This document shows positions 51,127 to 61,585 of a stretch of 64,000 nucleotides of DNA, piece by piece; the stretch's first letter is position 1; each line of letters opens with the position of its first letter. A model generated the notes under the pieces. It was given only the letters and a program-made list of their open reading frames with translations. It searched no databases and was not told where the DNA came from. Source of the DNA: Rhizobium indicum (GTDB lineage Bacteria > Pseudomonadota > Alphaproteobacteria > Rhizobiales > Rhizobiaceae); NCBI RefSeq assembly GCF_005862305.2, contig NZ_CP054023.1, forward strand, positions 62,001 through 126,000. Reading direction: 5' to 3'. Made by a program: the position numbers and the translations under genes.

Positions 51127-52500
51127 ATGGCCACCATTCTCCGGAAGATCGCGCAACAGCTCCTGTCGCGAACGACGTTCTCAGACCTCGCCATGGACCG
51201 GGCAAGAGATGCTGTGGTGGACACCATCGGCTGTATGATTGCAGGCAGCGGCGATGAAAGCGTTGCCGCGCTCACCCGCGCCTTCGACGGAGAAATCGCC
51301 GGAGGCGGCGAAGCGCGGCTCGTCACCGGCGGCTCCGCCTCGCCCTCTTTCGCCGCACTCATCAACGCAACGGCGGCTCATGCGCTCGATTTCGATGACA
51401 ATTTCCATCCGGCAAGGGCGCATGCTTCCGCGGTGCTGGTGCCGGCGCTGCTGGCGGTTCTGACGCGCGGCAAGGCAACAAGCGGAAGACGGTTTCTCGA
51501 GGCCTACCTGGCCGGGCTGGAGGCGCAAGCGGCGGTCGGCTTCGGCGTCAATCCCTCTCACTACAACAGAGGCTGGCACGCAACGGCGACGGTCGGCAGC
51601 ATCGGGGCCGCGGCTGGCGTGGCACGGCTTCTCGGCGCCGACGAAAACGGCTTAGTCGCGGCGATGAGCCTCGCGGCGAGCTTCGCCTGCGGCCCGAAAG
51701 GGCAATTCGGCACGACCGCCAAACCGCTTCACGCCGGCATTGCCGCGCGCAATGCCGTGGACGCGGTGCGCATGGCGCTTGCGGGCATGAGCGGGCGGCC
51801 GGATATCCTCGAGCGGCTGCAAGGCTTCCTCGATCTTTTCGGCGGCGATAATGCCAAGGGCTGGGAAGACCTGACATTCGACGAGGAACATATCATCGAA
51901 AGCCGGGGCGTGGTGACCAAGCGCCATCCCTGCTGCGCTTCGACCCATCGCGCCATCGACGCGCTTCTGGATCTGAAGCAGGAGCATGGACTTTTGGCCG
52001 GCGACATTGCCGGGATCGAGACGAAAGTCGGCATATCCGCTGCCCGCAACCTCGCTTATCCCGATCCCACCGATGAGATGCAGGCCCGCTTCTCGATGCA
52101 ATATTGCCTGGCAACAGCTTTCCTCAAAGGCTCCCTCAGCCTGTCAGACTTTACGCGGCAGGAGATCGAGCGGCCGGAAATCCGGGAACTCATGCCGCGC
52201 ATCAAAATGCAGTCCTATACGGCGGAAGAGGAAAAAGGCGTGGAGCGCCTCCCGCATGTCGTCACGGTGACGATGCGCGACGGGCGCATTTATAAAAAGT
52301 CTCGCTTGCAGGCGAAGGGATCGCTTGAAGCGCCGATGAGCGTTCATGAACGTGAAGTCAAATTCCTGGACTGCTTGCGCTGGGGAAATCGGAATGTGTC
52401 CGGCGCCTCTTTCCTGCAGCTTCGCCGGCTTGCCGATTTTGAAAACCTGTCCGGCGACGATCCCTTCTGGAACCTGATCATAGGCCGTCAGTCGCCTTGA
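51127..52500 (+). CDS. MmgE/PrpD family dehydratase/isomerase-like protein
   Basis: A 457-residue cytoplasmic protein of the MmgE/PrpD family (2-methylcitrate dehydratase, cis-aconitate decarboxylase, iminodisuccinate epimerase relatives). Marks: VDTIGCMIAGSGDESV, AHALDFDDNFHPARAHASAVLVPAL, AAMSLAASFACGPKGQFGTTAKPLHAGIAARN and RHPCCASTHRAIDALL. The ATG has only a weak ribosome-binding site. Not next to prpB/prpC, so a role in methylcitrate is unlikely; it is divergent from lysR 2. Confidence 0.87.
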   Translation: MATILRKIAQQLLSRTTFSDLAMDRARDAVVDTIGCMIAGSGDESVAALTRAFDGEIAGGGEARLVTGGSASPSFAALINATAAHALDFDDNFHPARAHASAVLVPALLAVLTRGKATSGRRFLEAYLAGLEAQAAVGFGVNPSHYNRGWHATATVGSIGAAAGVARLLGADENGLVAAMSLAASFACGPKGQFGTTAKPLHAGIAARNAVDAVRMALAGMSGRPDILERLQGFLDLFGGDNAKGWEDLTFDEEHIIESRGVVTKRHPCCASTHRAIDALLDLKQEHGLLAGDIAGIETKVGISAARNLAYPDPTDEMQARFSMQYCLATAFLKGSLSLSDFTRQEIERPEIRELMPRIKMQSYTAEEEKGVERLPHVVTVTMRDGRIYKKSRLQAKGSLEAPMSVHEREVKFLDCLRWGNRNVSGASFLQLRRLADFENLSGDDPFWNLIIGRQSP

Positions 52501-52509
52501 CAGGCCACG

Positions 52510-52577
52510 GGACGGATAGGCGGCGGGGAATGGCTCCCCGCCGCAGCGCGTTCAAGACCGGCCTTCTCAGGCGAGGT
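52510..52577. terminator. Hairpin element at a convergent junction, copy 2
   Basis: GCGGCGGGGA-ATGGC-TCCCCGCCGC (52520-52544), a perfect 10-bp stem between the converging MmgE/PrpD and dienelactone hydrolase genes. Bidirectional terminator shape. Shares its upstream sequence with copy 1 at 41521; the loop bases differ, the stem is conserved. Confidence 0.65.
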
Positions 52578-53454
52578 ATTTCGTAAACCAGTCGACCGTT
52601 CGCTGCCAGGCGAGCTTGGCAGCCGTCTCGTCGTAGCGCGGCGTGGAATCATTGTGGAAGCCGTGATTGACGTCGGGATAGACATAGGCCTCGTAGGTTT
52701 TTTGAGACGATTTCAGCGCAGCTTCGTAGGCCGGCCAGCCTTCGTTGATCCCCTTGTCCAGTCCGGCATAGTGGAGAAGCAGCGGCGCCTTGATCTTCGG
52801 CACGTCTTCGGCGCGCGGCTGCCGGCCGTAGAAGGGCACGGCTGCGGCAAGCTCCGGATAGGCCACCGCCGCGGCGTTGGAGACGCCGCCGCCATAGCAG
52901 AAGCCGGTGATGCCGACCTTGCCGGTGGTGAGATCGCTGCTCATCAAGAATTCGACCGCCGCGAAGAAGTCGTTCATCAGCTTTTCCGGGTCGACCTTCT
53001 GCTGGAGTTCTCGTCCCTTTTCGTCGTTGCCGGGATAGCCTCCGACCGAGGTCAGGCCATCCGGCGCAAGTGCGATGAAACCTGCCTTTGCCACGCGCCG
53101 CGCCACATCCTCGATATAGGGGTTCAGACCTCTGTTTTCATGAACGACCACCACGGCCGCGACTTTGCCGGTGGCGTTTTTAGGGCGGACGAGATAGCCG
53201 CGGACATCTCCATTTCCCTTTGGCGAGGGATAGGTGATGTATTCAGCTGATATATCGGGATCGGTGAACTCGACCTGGGTCGCCAGCGCATAGTCAGGGC
53301 TCAGCGATGAAAGAATGGCAGCTGCCGTAAGTCCGCCGACAGCGAATTTGCCGGCCCGGTCGAGAAACTCGCGCTTGGTAATTCTCCCGTGCGCGTAATA
53401 ATCGTAGAGTTCGAGAAGTTCCTGAGGGAAATCCTTGGCTGTCATACGGGTCAT
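52567..53454 (-). CDS. Dienelactone hydrolase family protein, exported
   Basis: A 295-residue alpha/beta hydrolase of the dienelactone hydrolase family (YghX-like). Nucleophile motif [16 protein letters not shown] with the family's Cys, and the His of [10 protein letters not shown] at the C-terminus. An N-terminal [21 protein letters not shown] stretch resembles a Tat-like or transmembrane signal, so it may be exported. Substrate unknown. Divergent from the dehydrogenase-sugar transport cluster. Confidence 0.85.
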   Translation of the reverse strand: MTRMTAKDFPQELLELYDYYAHGRITKREFLDRAGKFAVGGLTAAAILSSLSPDYALATQVEFTDPDISAEYITYPSPKGNGDVRGYLVRPKNATGKVAAVVVVHENRGLNPYIEDVARRVAKAGFIALAPDGLTSVGGYPGNDEKGRELQQKVDPEKLMNDFFAAVEFLMSSDLTTGKVGITGFCYGGGVSNAAAVAYPELAAAVPFYGRQPRAEDVPKIKAPLLLHYAGLDKGINEGWPAYEAALKSSQKTYEAYVYPDVNHGFHNDSTPRYDETAAKLAWQRTVDWFTKYLA

Positions 53455-53674
53455 GATGGCTCCTCCGTGCCTTCGGGTCTCGCATCATCCTACACACGTA
53501 AACTCACGAGTCTTTTCAACATTTCGCGAGTCCCGCGTGTGCTAGCCATGGCGATCGCTGCCTGCGGCGACCGGTGCTGAATTCGCGGCTCCTGCTTCAA
53601 GCGGCGCGCCCTCTTCCCTTTGGCAATCGGCGTCCGGCCGGTCGCAGCCAGCAATCGACCGCCGGCTACCGATC

Positions 53675-53693
53675 CATGAAAATTAATTTCATG
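53675..53693. promoter_or_regulatory. CATGAAA-N5-TTTCATG palindrome upstream of the sugar cluster
   Basis: Perfect 7-bp arms with a 5-nt spacer, in the 329-nt gap before the Gfo/Idh/MocA gene. A TTGACG -35-like element follows at 53719-53724 with a poor -10. Operator-like; no regulator gene is adjacent. The rest of the gap carries no gene. Confidence 0.45.
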
Positions 53694-53783
53694 CTCGCGC
53701 TTCGATGCCCGTTTTCTATTGACGCCTCCCGATTTTTGTCCCAACTTAAAGAAAATAAATTACTAAATGGGAACCTGATCGGC

Positions 53784-54941
53784 ATGAAAGTGGGAATCAT
53801 CGGGCTAGGATTCCGGCTCGGCTATCTCGGCTATGTTTTCAAGGCAATCGATAGCAGCTTCGACATTGTCGGCTATGTGGATCCGGAACCCGCCGGACTT
53901 CCCGGATTGACGGAAAAGGGAATTTCAGTCGGCAAGGCCTATGGTTCGCCGGAAGAGCTTCTTGCCTCCGAAAAACTCGATCTGCTGATGATCGGCTCCC
54001 CCAATCACCTGCATCTCGACCATATCAGGCTCGGGCTTCAAGCCGGTCTCAAGGTCTTTTGCGAAAAACCGATCGTCACGACGATCGCCGAAAGCATCGA
54101 ACTTGCCCATCTGATGGCAAAATTCGGCCATGAGCGACTGATGGTCGGTCTCGTGTTGCGCTATTCTCCTCTTTATAAGGATCTCCGCGCCATCCAGGCC
54201 GAGGGCAAGCTTGGTCAGATCGTGTCGATCGAGGCCTCCGAACATATCGAGCCTTATCACGGCGCCTTCTTCATGCGCGACTGGCGCCGCTATGAGCGCT
54301 ATTCCGGCAGCTTCATGCTGGAGAAATGCTGCCACGACCTCGATCTCTATAATGGCGTCGCCGGCGCACGGCCGGAGCGCGTCGCAAGTTTCGGCGGCCG
54401 CAAGAGCTTCATTCCGGCCAACGACCCGGCGCGCGAGGGCATCAACGACCTCGAGCTTTTCCACCGCAAGCCGAGCGGATGGATGGGATCGGACAAGGTC
54501 TTCGACAGCGATGCCGATATCATCGACTATCAGGTCGCGATCGTCGAATATGCCAATGGCGTCGGCATGAACTTTCACACCAATCTGAACGTGCCCGACC
54601 AGTTCCGCCGTTTCGCCATCATGGGTTCGCGCGGCATGGCCGAAGGCGATTTCGTGCGCGGCTATCTCGACGTTCACGAACAGCTGACCGGCAACAAGAT
54701 TGTCGAAAACAAATATGCCGCCACCGAGCTCTCCCAGCACTACGGCGCCGATGAACAGATGGCGAGCGATCTGCTTGAAAGCGTGCGCACCGGGCTCGAA
54801 CTTCCTGTTTCCACCCTGAATGCGCTCGAAGCCGGCATCCTCGCCTTGGCGATGGACGAAGCGAGGATGAAGAAAGCGGTCATCGATCTGCGTCCCATTT
54901 GGGACCGCTTCGACGAAGCCCTTCACGCAAGAGCGGCTTGA
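53784..54941 (+). CDS. Gfo/Idh/MocA family dehydrogenase
   Basis: A 385-residue NAD(P)-dependent oxidoreductase. Rossmann motif VGIIGLGFRLGYLGYV at the N-terminus, SPNHLHLDHIRLGLQAGLKV, then CEKPIVTT with the family Lys. GGGA upstream of the ATG at 53784; the frame opens at 53574. First gene of a sugar-transport operon, so it probably oxidises the imported sugar or inositol-like compound. Confidence 0.88.
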   Translation: MKVGIIGLGFRLGYLGYVFKAIDSSFDIVGYVDPEPAGLPGLTEKGISVGKAYGSPEELLASEKLDLLMIGSPNHLHLDHIRLGLQAGLKVFCEKPIVTTIAESIELAHLMAKFGHERLMVGLVLRYSPLYKDLRAIQAEGKLGQIVSIEASEHIEPYHGAFFMRDWRRYERYSGSFMLEKCCHDLDLYNGVAGARPERVASFGGRKSFIPANDPAREGINDLELFHRKPSGWMGSDKVFDSDADIIDYQVAIVEYANGVGMNFHTNLNVPDQFRRFAIMGSRGMAEGDFVRGYLDVHEQLTGNKIVENKYAATELSQHYGADEQMASDLLESVRTGLELPVSTLNALEAGILALAMDEARMKKAVIDLRPIWDRFDEALHARAA

Positions 54942-54954
54942 GGGGGGCGGCAGG

Positions 54955-55839
54955 ATGAGTGTTCAACGAAGCACCTTCATCTTCGCCTGGATCCTTCTTC
55001 TCCCGGCTGTCCTTTATGTTCTGGCGATCGTCGCCTACCCGCTGGTGGATACGTTTATTCTCTCCTTCACCGATGCGTCTCTTCGGAAGACAACCAACTG
55101 GGTCGGCTGGGTGAATTACGAGAAGATCTTCAACGAGCGGTTTGCCGAAGTCATCATCCGCACCTTCATCTGGACGTTCTTCTCGGTTGCCCTGAAAATG
55201 GTGATCGGCACGTTCGGCGCATGCATGCTGAATGCTGCCGTACCCGGCCGCTCCCTGTTCCGGCTTTTGACCATGCCGCCATGGATCGTGCCGATGGCGA
55301 TCGGCATCTTCATGTGGGGCTGGATGTATAATGGCCAGTTCGGGATGATATCAGGCATGCTGCAGCGCTTCGGTCTCGTCGACGGCCCTGTCGCCTTCCT
55401 CGCTTATGGAAACACCGCCTTCTGGGCAACGATCATCACCGACGTGTGGATCGGCGTGCCGTTGGTGACGATCTACTTCCTGGCGGCGATCCAATCCATT
55501 CCGAAGGATCTCTACGAGGCCGCCTGGACCGACGGCGCCGGCCGCTGGTACCGCTTCCGCCGCATCACGCTGCCGCTGATGGTTCCGGCGATCATCACCA
55601 TGTCGATGCTGTCGCTGATCGCCACCTTCAACTCGTTCGACATCATCTGGATCCTGACGCAGGGCGGACCGAGCGGCGAGACGACGACGATGATCATCGA
55701 CACCTATCAGACCGCGATCGGCTCGAAGAAATACGGTGAAGGTGCAGCGCGCGCCGTGTTGATCTGCATCTTCCTGTCGCTCTTCTGCTTCGCTTATTTC
55801 CGCGTCACCCGCCGCCTCAATCCGGAGAAACGCGCATGA
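54955..55839 (+). CDS. Sugar ABC transporter permease, MalF/UgpA type
   Basis: A 294-residue inner-membrane protein with six helices, including LLPAVLYVLAIVAYPLVDTF. The EAA loop is LYEAAWTDGAGRWYRFRRITLP, typical of carbohydrate importer CUT1 permeases. Overlaps the next gene by 4 nt (ATGA), 13 nt after the dehydrogenase. Confidence 0.92.
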   Translation: MSVQRSTFIFAWILLLPAVLYVLAIVAYPLVDTFILSFTDASLRKTTNWVGWVNYEKIFNERFAEVIIRTFIWTFFSVALKMVIGTFGACMLNAAVPGRSLFRLLTMPPWIVPMAIGIFMWGWMYNGQFGMISGMLQRFGLVDGPVAFLAYGNTAFWATIITDVWIGVPLVTIYFLAAIQSIPKDLYEAAWTDGAGRWYRFRRITLPLMVPAIITMSMLSLIATFNSFDIIWILTQGGPSGETTTMIIDTYQTAIGSKKYGEGAARAVLICIFLSLFCFAYFRVTRRLNPEKRA

Positions 55840-56693
55840 GCAATGCAGCCATGATCGACCGTTACCGCTGGTGGGAAATCATCCTGATCTATTGCGGCAT
55901 TGCGCTGTTTCTTTTCTTCGTGCTGTCGCCCTTCGTCGAAGGTTTCCTGGTTTCGCTGAAGCCGCTCAGCCAGCTTTTCTCCTCGCCCTATCGTTTCTGG
56001 CCGGAGAACGGCTCCTTCGAAGCCTATCGGACGATGTGGATCAGTGTGCCGGGCTTCGGGCGCTATATCTTCAACTCGTTCTTCATCTCGATCATCGTCA
56101 CGCTGATCGTCCTCTGCCTCGTCATTCCGGCGGCCTATGCCTTTGCGAAGTTCGAATTCAGGGGCATGGGCATCCTGCTCGGCGCCTTCCTGACGGTGAA
56201 CATGTTCTCCGGCGCCGTGCTGTTGATCCCGCTCTTCCGGCTGATGCGCAGCATCGGCGTGCTCAACACCTATCTCGCCATGATCGTGCCGGGCGTCGCC
56301 TTCCTGATCCCCTCGGCGATCTGGCTGCTGCGCACCTACATGATCCGCATTCCGCAGGAACTCAACGAAGCGGCCTACATGGATGGCGCCAGCCATTTCT
56401 ACACGCTGCGCCGGGTCATCCTTCCCATTGCGATGCCGGGGATCATCGTCGTCGCCATCACCACCTTCATCGGCGCTTACGCCCAGCAATTCATCTTCGC
56501 GCTGACGTTCAACTCGAAGACCGAATACATGCCCTTGCCGGTGGGGCTCTTTGCTTACTTCGGCAAGCAGGAGGTCATCTGGAACGAACTGATGGCGGCT
56601 TCCTTCGTCGGTATCGCGCCGGCGATGGTCGTCATCTTCTTCCTTCAGCGCTACCTTGTCGGCGGGCTGACCGCCGGTGCGGTGAAACAATAA
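55836..56693 (+). CDS. Sugar ABC transporter permease, MalG/UgpE type
   Basis: A 285-residue inner-membrane protein with six helices. EAA loop ELNEAAYMDGASHFYTLRRVILP; conserved LFRLMRSIGVLNTYLAMIVPG in the middle. Partner of the preceding permease in a CUT1-family importer. Confidence 0.92.
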   Translation: MSNAAMIDRYRWWEIILIYCGIALFLFFVLSPFVEGFLVSLKPLSQLFSSPYRFWPENGSFEAYRTMWISVPGFGRYIFNSFFISIIVTLIVLCLVIPAAYAFAKFEFRGMGILLGAFLTVNMFSGAVLLIPLFRLMRSIGVLNTYLAMIVPGVAFLIPSAIWLLRTYMIRIPQELNEAAYMDGASHFYTLRRVILPIAMPGIIVVAITTFIGAYAQQFIFALTFNSKTEYMPLPVGLFAYFGKQEVIWNELMAASFVGIAPAMVVIFFLQRYLVGGLTAGAVKQ

Positions 56694-56739
56694 GACCAAA
56701 AAACGAGTGAACAGCTAACACAAGAATGGGAGTCACGAC

Positions 56740-57972
56740 GTGAGCATTACCATCAAGACAGGCCTTATGGCGCTCGCCCTGCTCGGTTCGACGGCACTGA
56801 CCGCCGTCACTGCCCAGGCGGCCGACAAGGAAATCAGCTGGATCTATTGCGGCGACACGATCGACCCGGTCCACACCAAATACATCAAGCAATGGGAAGA
56901 AAAGAACACAGGCTGGAAGGTCGCTCCCGAGGTCGTCGGATGGGCACAGTGCCAGGACAAGGCAACGACGCTCGCTGCCGCCGGCACGCCGGTGGCGATG
57001 GCCTATGTCGGCTCGCGCACGCTGAAGGAATTCGCGCAGAACGACCTTATCGTTCCTGTGCCGATGACAGATGACGAGAAGAAGACCTACTATCCGAACA
57101 TCGTCAACACCGTGACCTTCGAGGGCACGCAGTGGGGTGTTCCGATCGCCTTCTCCACCAAGGCGCTCTATTGGAACAAGGATCTCTTCAAGCAGGCTGG
57201 TCTCGACCCCGAGACGCCCCCGAAGACTTGGGCTGAAGAAATCGAGATGGCAAAGACCATAAAGGAAAAGACCGGCATTCCGGGCTTCGGTCTTTCCGCC
57301 AAGACCTTCGACAACACGATGCACCAGTTCATGCATTGGGTTTACACCAACAACGGCACGGTGATTGATGCCGACGGCAAGGTCACGCTCGACAGCCCGC
57401 AGATTCTCGCCGCGCTGAAGGCCTACAAGGACATCGTCCCCTACTCCGAAGAAGGCCCGACCGCCTACGAGCAGAACGAAGTCCGCGCCATCTTCCTCGA
57501 CGGCAAAGTGGCTATGATCCAGGCAGGCTCGGGTGCAGCCGACCGCCTGAAGGCAACGAAGATCAGCTGGGGCATCACGACGCTGCCGCTCGGCCCCGAC
57601 GCCAAAGGCCCCGGCACGCTGCTGATCACCGACAGCCTGGCGATCTTCAAGGGTTCGGGGGTCGAGGACAAGGCGACGGAATTCGCCAAGTTCATCACCT
57701 CGCCGGATGTGCAATCCGAATACGAACTGCAGGGCGGCGCCGGCCTCACCCCGCTGCGGCCGTCGGCAAAGGTCGATGAATTCGTCGCCAAGGATCCCCA
57801 CTGGAAGCCCTTGATCGACGGCATCAGCTACGGTGGTCCCGAGCCGCTCTTCACCGACTACAAGGGCTTCCAGAACTCGATGATCGAGATGGTACAGTCC
57901 GTGGTGACGGGCAAGGCCGAGCCGGAGGCAGCACTCAAGAAGGCTGCCGGCGAAGTCGAGGCGTTCAAGTAG
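56740..57972 (+). CDS. Sugar ABC transporter substrate-binding protein (SBP_bac_1)
   Basis: A 410-residue periplasmic protein with a signal peptide (MSITIKTGLMALALLGSTAL..QA, cut before ADKE). GTG start with GGGAG upstream. Cluster D/1 type: AYVGSRTLKEFAQNDLIVPV, VPIAFSTKALYWNKDLFKQ, AMIQAGSGAADRL and a late LTPLRPSAKVDE. Carbohydrate ligand unknown. Confidence 0.91.
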   Translation: MSITIKTGLMALALLGSTALTAVTAQAADKEISWIYCGDTIDPVHTKYIKQWEEKNTGWKVAPEVVGWAQCQDKATTLAAAGTPVAMAYVGSRTLKEFAQNDLIVPVPMTDDEKKTYYPNIVNTVTFEGTQWGVPIAFSTKALYWNKDLFKQAGLDPETPPKTWAEEIEMAKTIKEKTGIPGFGLSAKTFDNTMHQFMHWVYTNNGTVIDADGKVTLDSPQILAALKAYKDIVPYSEEGPTAYEQNEVRAIFLDGKVAMIQAGSGAADRLKATKISWGITTLPLGPDAKGPGTLLITDSLAIFKGSGVEDKATEFAKFITSPDVQSEYELQGGAGLTPLRPSAKVDEFVAKDPHWKPLIDGISYGGPEPLFTDYKGFQNSMIEMVQSVVTGKAEPEAALKKAAGEVEAFK

Positions 57973-57988
57973 GCCTCTTTGGGGTCGC

Positions 57989-58059
57989 GGGATCGCGGAC
58001 GGCAACAGCCCGCGATCCCCCTCCTGCAGCGCCGCATGTCTTTTCGCAGTGCGGCGCTG
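57989..58059 (+). terminator. Two intercistronic hairpins after the sugar-binding-protein gene
   Basis: GGGATCGCGG-11-CCGCGATCCC (57989-58019) and CAGCGCCGCA-13-TGCGGCGCTG (58027-58059), each with a perfect 10-bp stem, between the binding protein and the ATPase. No U-run. Typical mRNA-stabilising arrangement. Confidence 0.6.
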
Positions 58060-58162
58060 TAACACCTTGAATTGCTGCATTCCTTAAGTCGAATCCGATG
58101 TAAGGAATTATGCAGTCACGATGATCGAATGTGCGACGAAGGCCGCCAGCGGAGACAGATTT

Positions 58163-59296
<1,134 letters not shown>

Positions 59297-59878
59297 ACCG
59301 GCGGCCAGGGCGGCGTTTTTCCTACCGGGGGTCGGCTCCGGATACGGGCCAAACGACGCCCTAAGCAATTTTGGCTGCTCGCCGGTAGGGTTCGGGTGAT
59401 TTTCACCCCACGAACGTCGTTGGACAATCTCCTGCAGATGGCAGAGTCGGGCCCATTTGCGTCATAACAACCTTCGGCCCAAAGCGGACATTTTTCCGTT
59501 GTCGACCTTCGGCGGCTTTGCGCTGTCATTTCGGCCGTTGAAGCATACCTTGCACCTGCCGGAAAGCAGACATCGTCTAGTTTCAAGGTAACGGCATCTT
59601 TGCGCCGCCGATAGCGGAAGTAAGCGTCGTCGCCTTCATGTCTCGGCGAAGCTGCTTAAATGTTTCGCAAAGCATCCTGTCTTCATTCTGGGCTACGGGC
59701 TCATCGCCACCATGATGCAAGGCGGTCCAGCGGAAAAGTCATGCGAGACTCGGGCTGGTTGACGCGTTTTGTGGAGCGTCTGAATAAGCTTGGCACTGCG
59801 ATCCAGACCGCCGTTCTCGCACAGCGCATATCCCGTTGATCAAGTCCTCGAACGCGTCGGGATTGTCCCCACCCGCTG
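59297..59878. other. Intergenic region without a supported gene
   Basis: No convincing coding frame on either strand. It contains a palindrome GGGTGA-TTT-TCACCC (59394-59408) and a short frame TRFVERLNKLGTAIQTAVLA around 59759-59839 that may be a remnant. The cyclase gene ends within 1 nt of the right edge. Confidence 0.4.
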
Positions 59879-61585
59879 TCACATCTCCGGCAGGCCGGCC
59901 TTTCGGAAGCCGTCAACAAAGTGGTCTCGTACAGATGCATCGCGCAGCGGCTGGGAGCTGAGCCAATGGCCGATCGTGAAATGAGGGTGGGCGATCAGGA
60001 ACAATTCTGCTTCTCGCCGCGCCTCCTCATGGTGGCCCAACTGCGCAAGCGTAGCAGCCAGGAATTTGCGTGAGTTGGTACGATACGTGTCTTTCCTGCG
60101 GAGCGTAGCGGCTGCCGCCTCATAGTCACGCGCGGCGTATTGCGCCTGCCCAAGATGACAAAGATACCAGCAGGCTGGGTAGGGATTGAGCCGCAGAGCT
60201 TTTTCGATCTGCGCCAGTCCGTCGGCAACCCTGCCGTCCAGCACGGACATGTCCGACATGGCGGCCCAGGTGTCGGCGTGGTTGGGGTCCAGCTCCAGGG
60301 CCTTGGCGAAGGCGGCCTCCGATTCCTCCCATCGCCGCTCATAAGCCAAAATGGTCCCCAGAACATAACGGCAGCCGGCATCGTTGGGATCCAGGTCGAC
60401 CGCCTTCTGCGCGAACGTCGCCGCCATCCGACGGTTAGGATCTTCGGGCTCGCCGAAATGAGTCCAGGCAAGCCAACGGTTATAGGCGAGCAGACCGAGC
60501 GCCTCGGCATATGATGGCTCGAGCTCAACCGCGCGTTGGAGCAGCATATAGGCCTCACGCTCAGTTTGCGGCGACTCTTCCGTCAGGAGGCGGGCGCGCA
60601 CACACAGATCGTACGCCTCAAAGTTCTTCGGCCGATTGCGCGGCGTCGGGATGGTCAGCCGGCCAACGAGGGCTTCAACAATCTTGGCGTTAACTTCATC
60701 CTGTAGTTCGAAAACATCTTCCACCGTCCTGTCAAACCGGTCGGCCCACAAGTGCTGGCCGGCAAGCGTGTCGACCAATTGGGCATTGATGCGGACACGG
60801 CCCATTGCGCGTCTGGCGCTCCCCTCGAGGACATAGCGGACGCCGAGTTCCTGGGCGACCAGCCGGACGTCGACCGGCTTGCCCTTGTAGACGTACACGG
60901 AATTGCGCGCGATGACGAACAGACCAGCCGTACGGGAAAGGTCGGTGATCAGGTCTTCGGTCAAGCCGTCGACGAAAGGCGCGTCCGCTTCATCCCCACT
61001 CATATTCGTGAACGGCAATACAGCGATCGAGGGACATTCGGGCAGCGGCAATATGCTCTGCAGCGCATCCGGCCAATGCCACACGTGGACCGGGCGAGTC
61101 AGGTTCTTCAGGTAGCGTTCGCCTGCATCAATGAACCGGTCGCTAATCTTGCCGACGATCTCGCCGTGAACATTGGCTGAAATGCAGATGCCTCCCGGTG
61201 CGGCCTGCGTCTGGAGGCGCGCCGCGACATTGACGTCGTCGCCGAGGACGTCTGAACCGTCGTCAATGACATCTCCCAGATTGACGCCTACACGCAAAAG
61301 CAGGCGCCGGTCTCCGGAAGCCTCAACAGCGGTGGTGGCCCGTTGCATTTCCAACGCTGCTGCGACCGCGTCCACCGCGCTACCGAATTCGATTAGGAAG
61401 CCGTCGCCCATGACCTTGAAGATGCGACCGTGGTAGCGCATCACAGCCGGCTCGATAACGCCGGAACGGAGTTCCCTGAGGTTCGCCAGCGTTGCGGCTT
61501 CATTAGCTTCCATCAGGCGTGAATATCCCACCACATCGGCAACGACGATGGCGGCAAGGCGACGCTGAATAGATTGATCCGTCAT
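59879..61585 (-). CDS. Class III adenylate/guanylate cyclase - TolB-like - TPR protein
   Basis: A 568-residue protein. N-terminal cyclase domain (residues 8-170): VVADVVGYSRLME and KVMGDGFLIEF hold the two metal-binding Asp residues, and GVNLGDVIDDGSDVLGDDVNVAARL the dimer-interface residues. A TolB/FlgO-like domain (SIAVLPFTNMSGDE, about 187-300) follows, then TPR repeats (from about 330: YMLLQRAVELEPSYAEALGLLAYN and others). No transmembrane segment. Common in rhizobia in many copies. Signals unknown. Confidence 0.88.
   Translation of the reverse strand: MTDQSIQRRLAAIVVADVVGYSRLMEANEAATLANLRELRSGVIEPAVMRYHGRIFKVMGDGFLIEFGSAVDAVAAALEMQRATTAVEASGDRRLLLRVGVNLGDVIDDGSDVLGDDVNVAARLQTQAAPGGICISANVHGEIVGKISDRFIDAGERYLKNLTRPVHVWHWPDALQSILPLPECPSIAVLPFTNMSGDEADAPFVDGLTEDLITDLSRTAGLFVIARNSVYVYKGKPVDVRLVAQELGVRYVLEGSARRAMGRVRINAQLVDTLAGQHLWADRFDRTVEDVFELQDEVNAKIVEALVGRLTIPTPRNRPKNFEAYDLCVRARLLTEESPQTEREAYMLLQRAVELEPSYAEALGLLAYNRWLAWTHFGEPEDPNRRMAATFAQKAVDLDPNDAGCRYVLGTILAYERRWEESEAAFAKALELDPNHADTWAAMSDMSVLDGRVADGLAQIEKALRLNPYPACWYLCHLGQAQYAARDYEAAAATLRRKDTYRTNSRKFLAATLAQLGHHEEARREAELFLIAHPHFTIGHWLSSQPLRDASVRDHFVDGFRKAGLPEM

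Noticed and set aside
59394..59408. Palindrome GGGTGA-TTT-TCACCC
   Set aside because: Perfect but short, in a region without genes on either side that it could regulate at normal distance; not reported as an operator.
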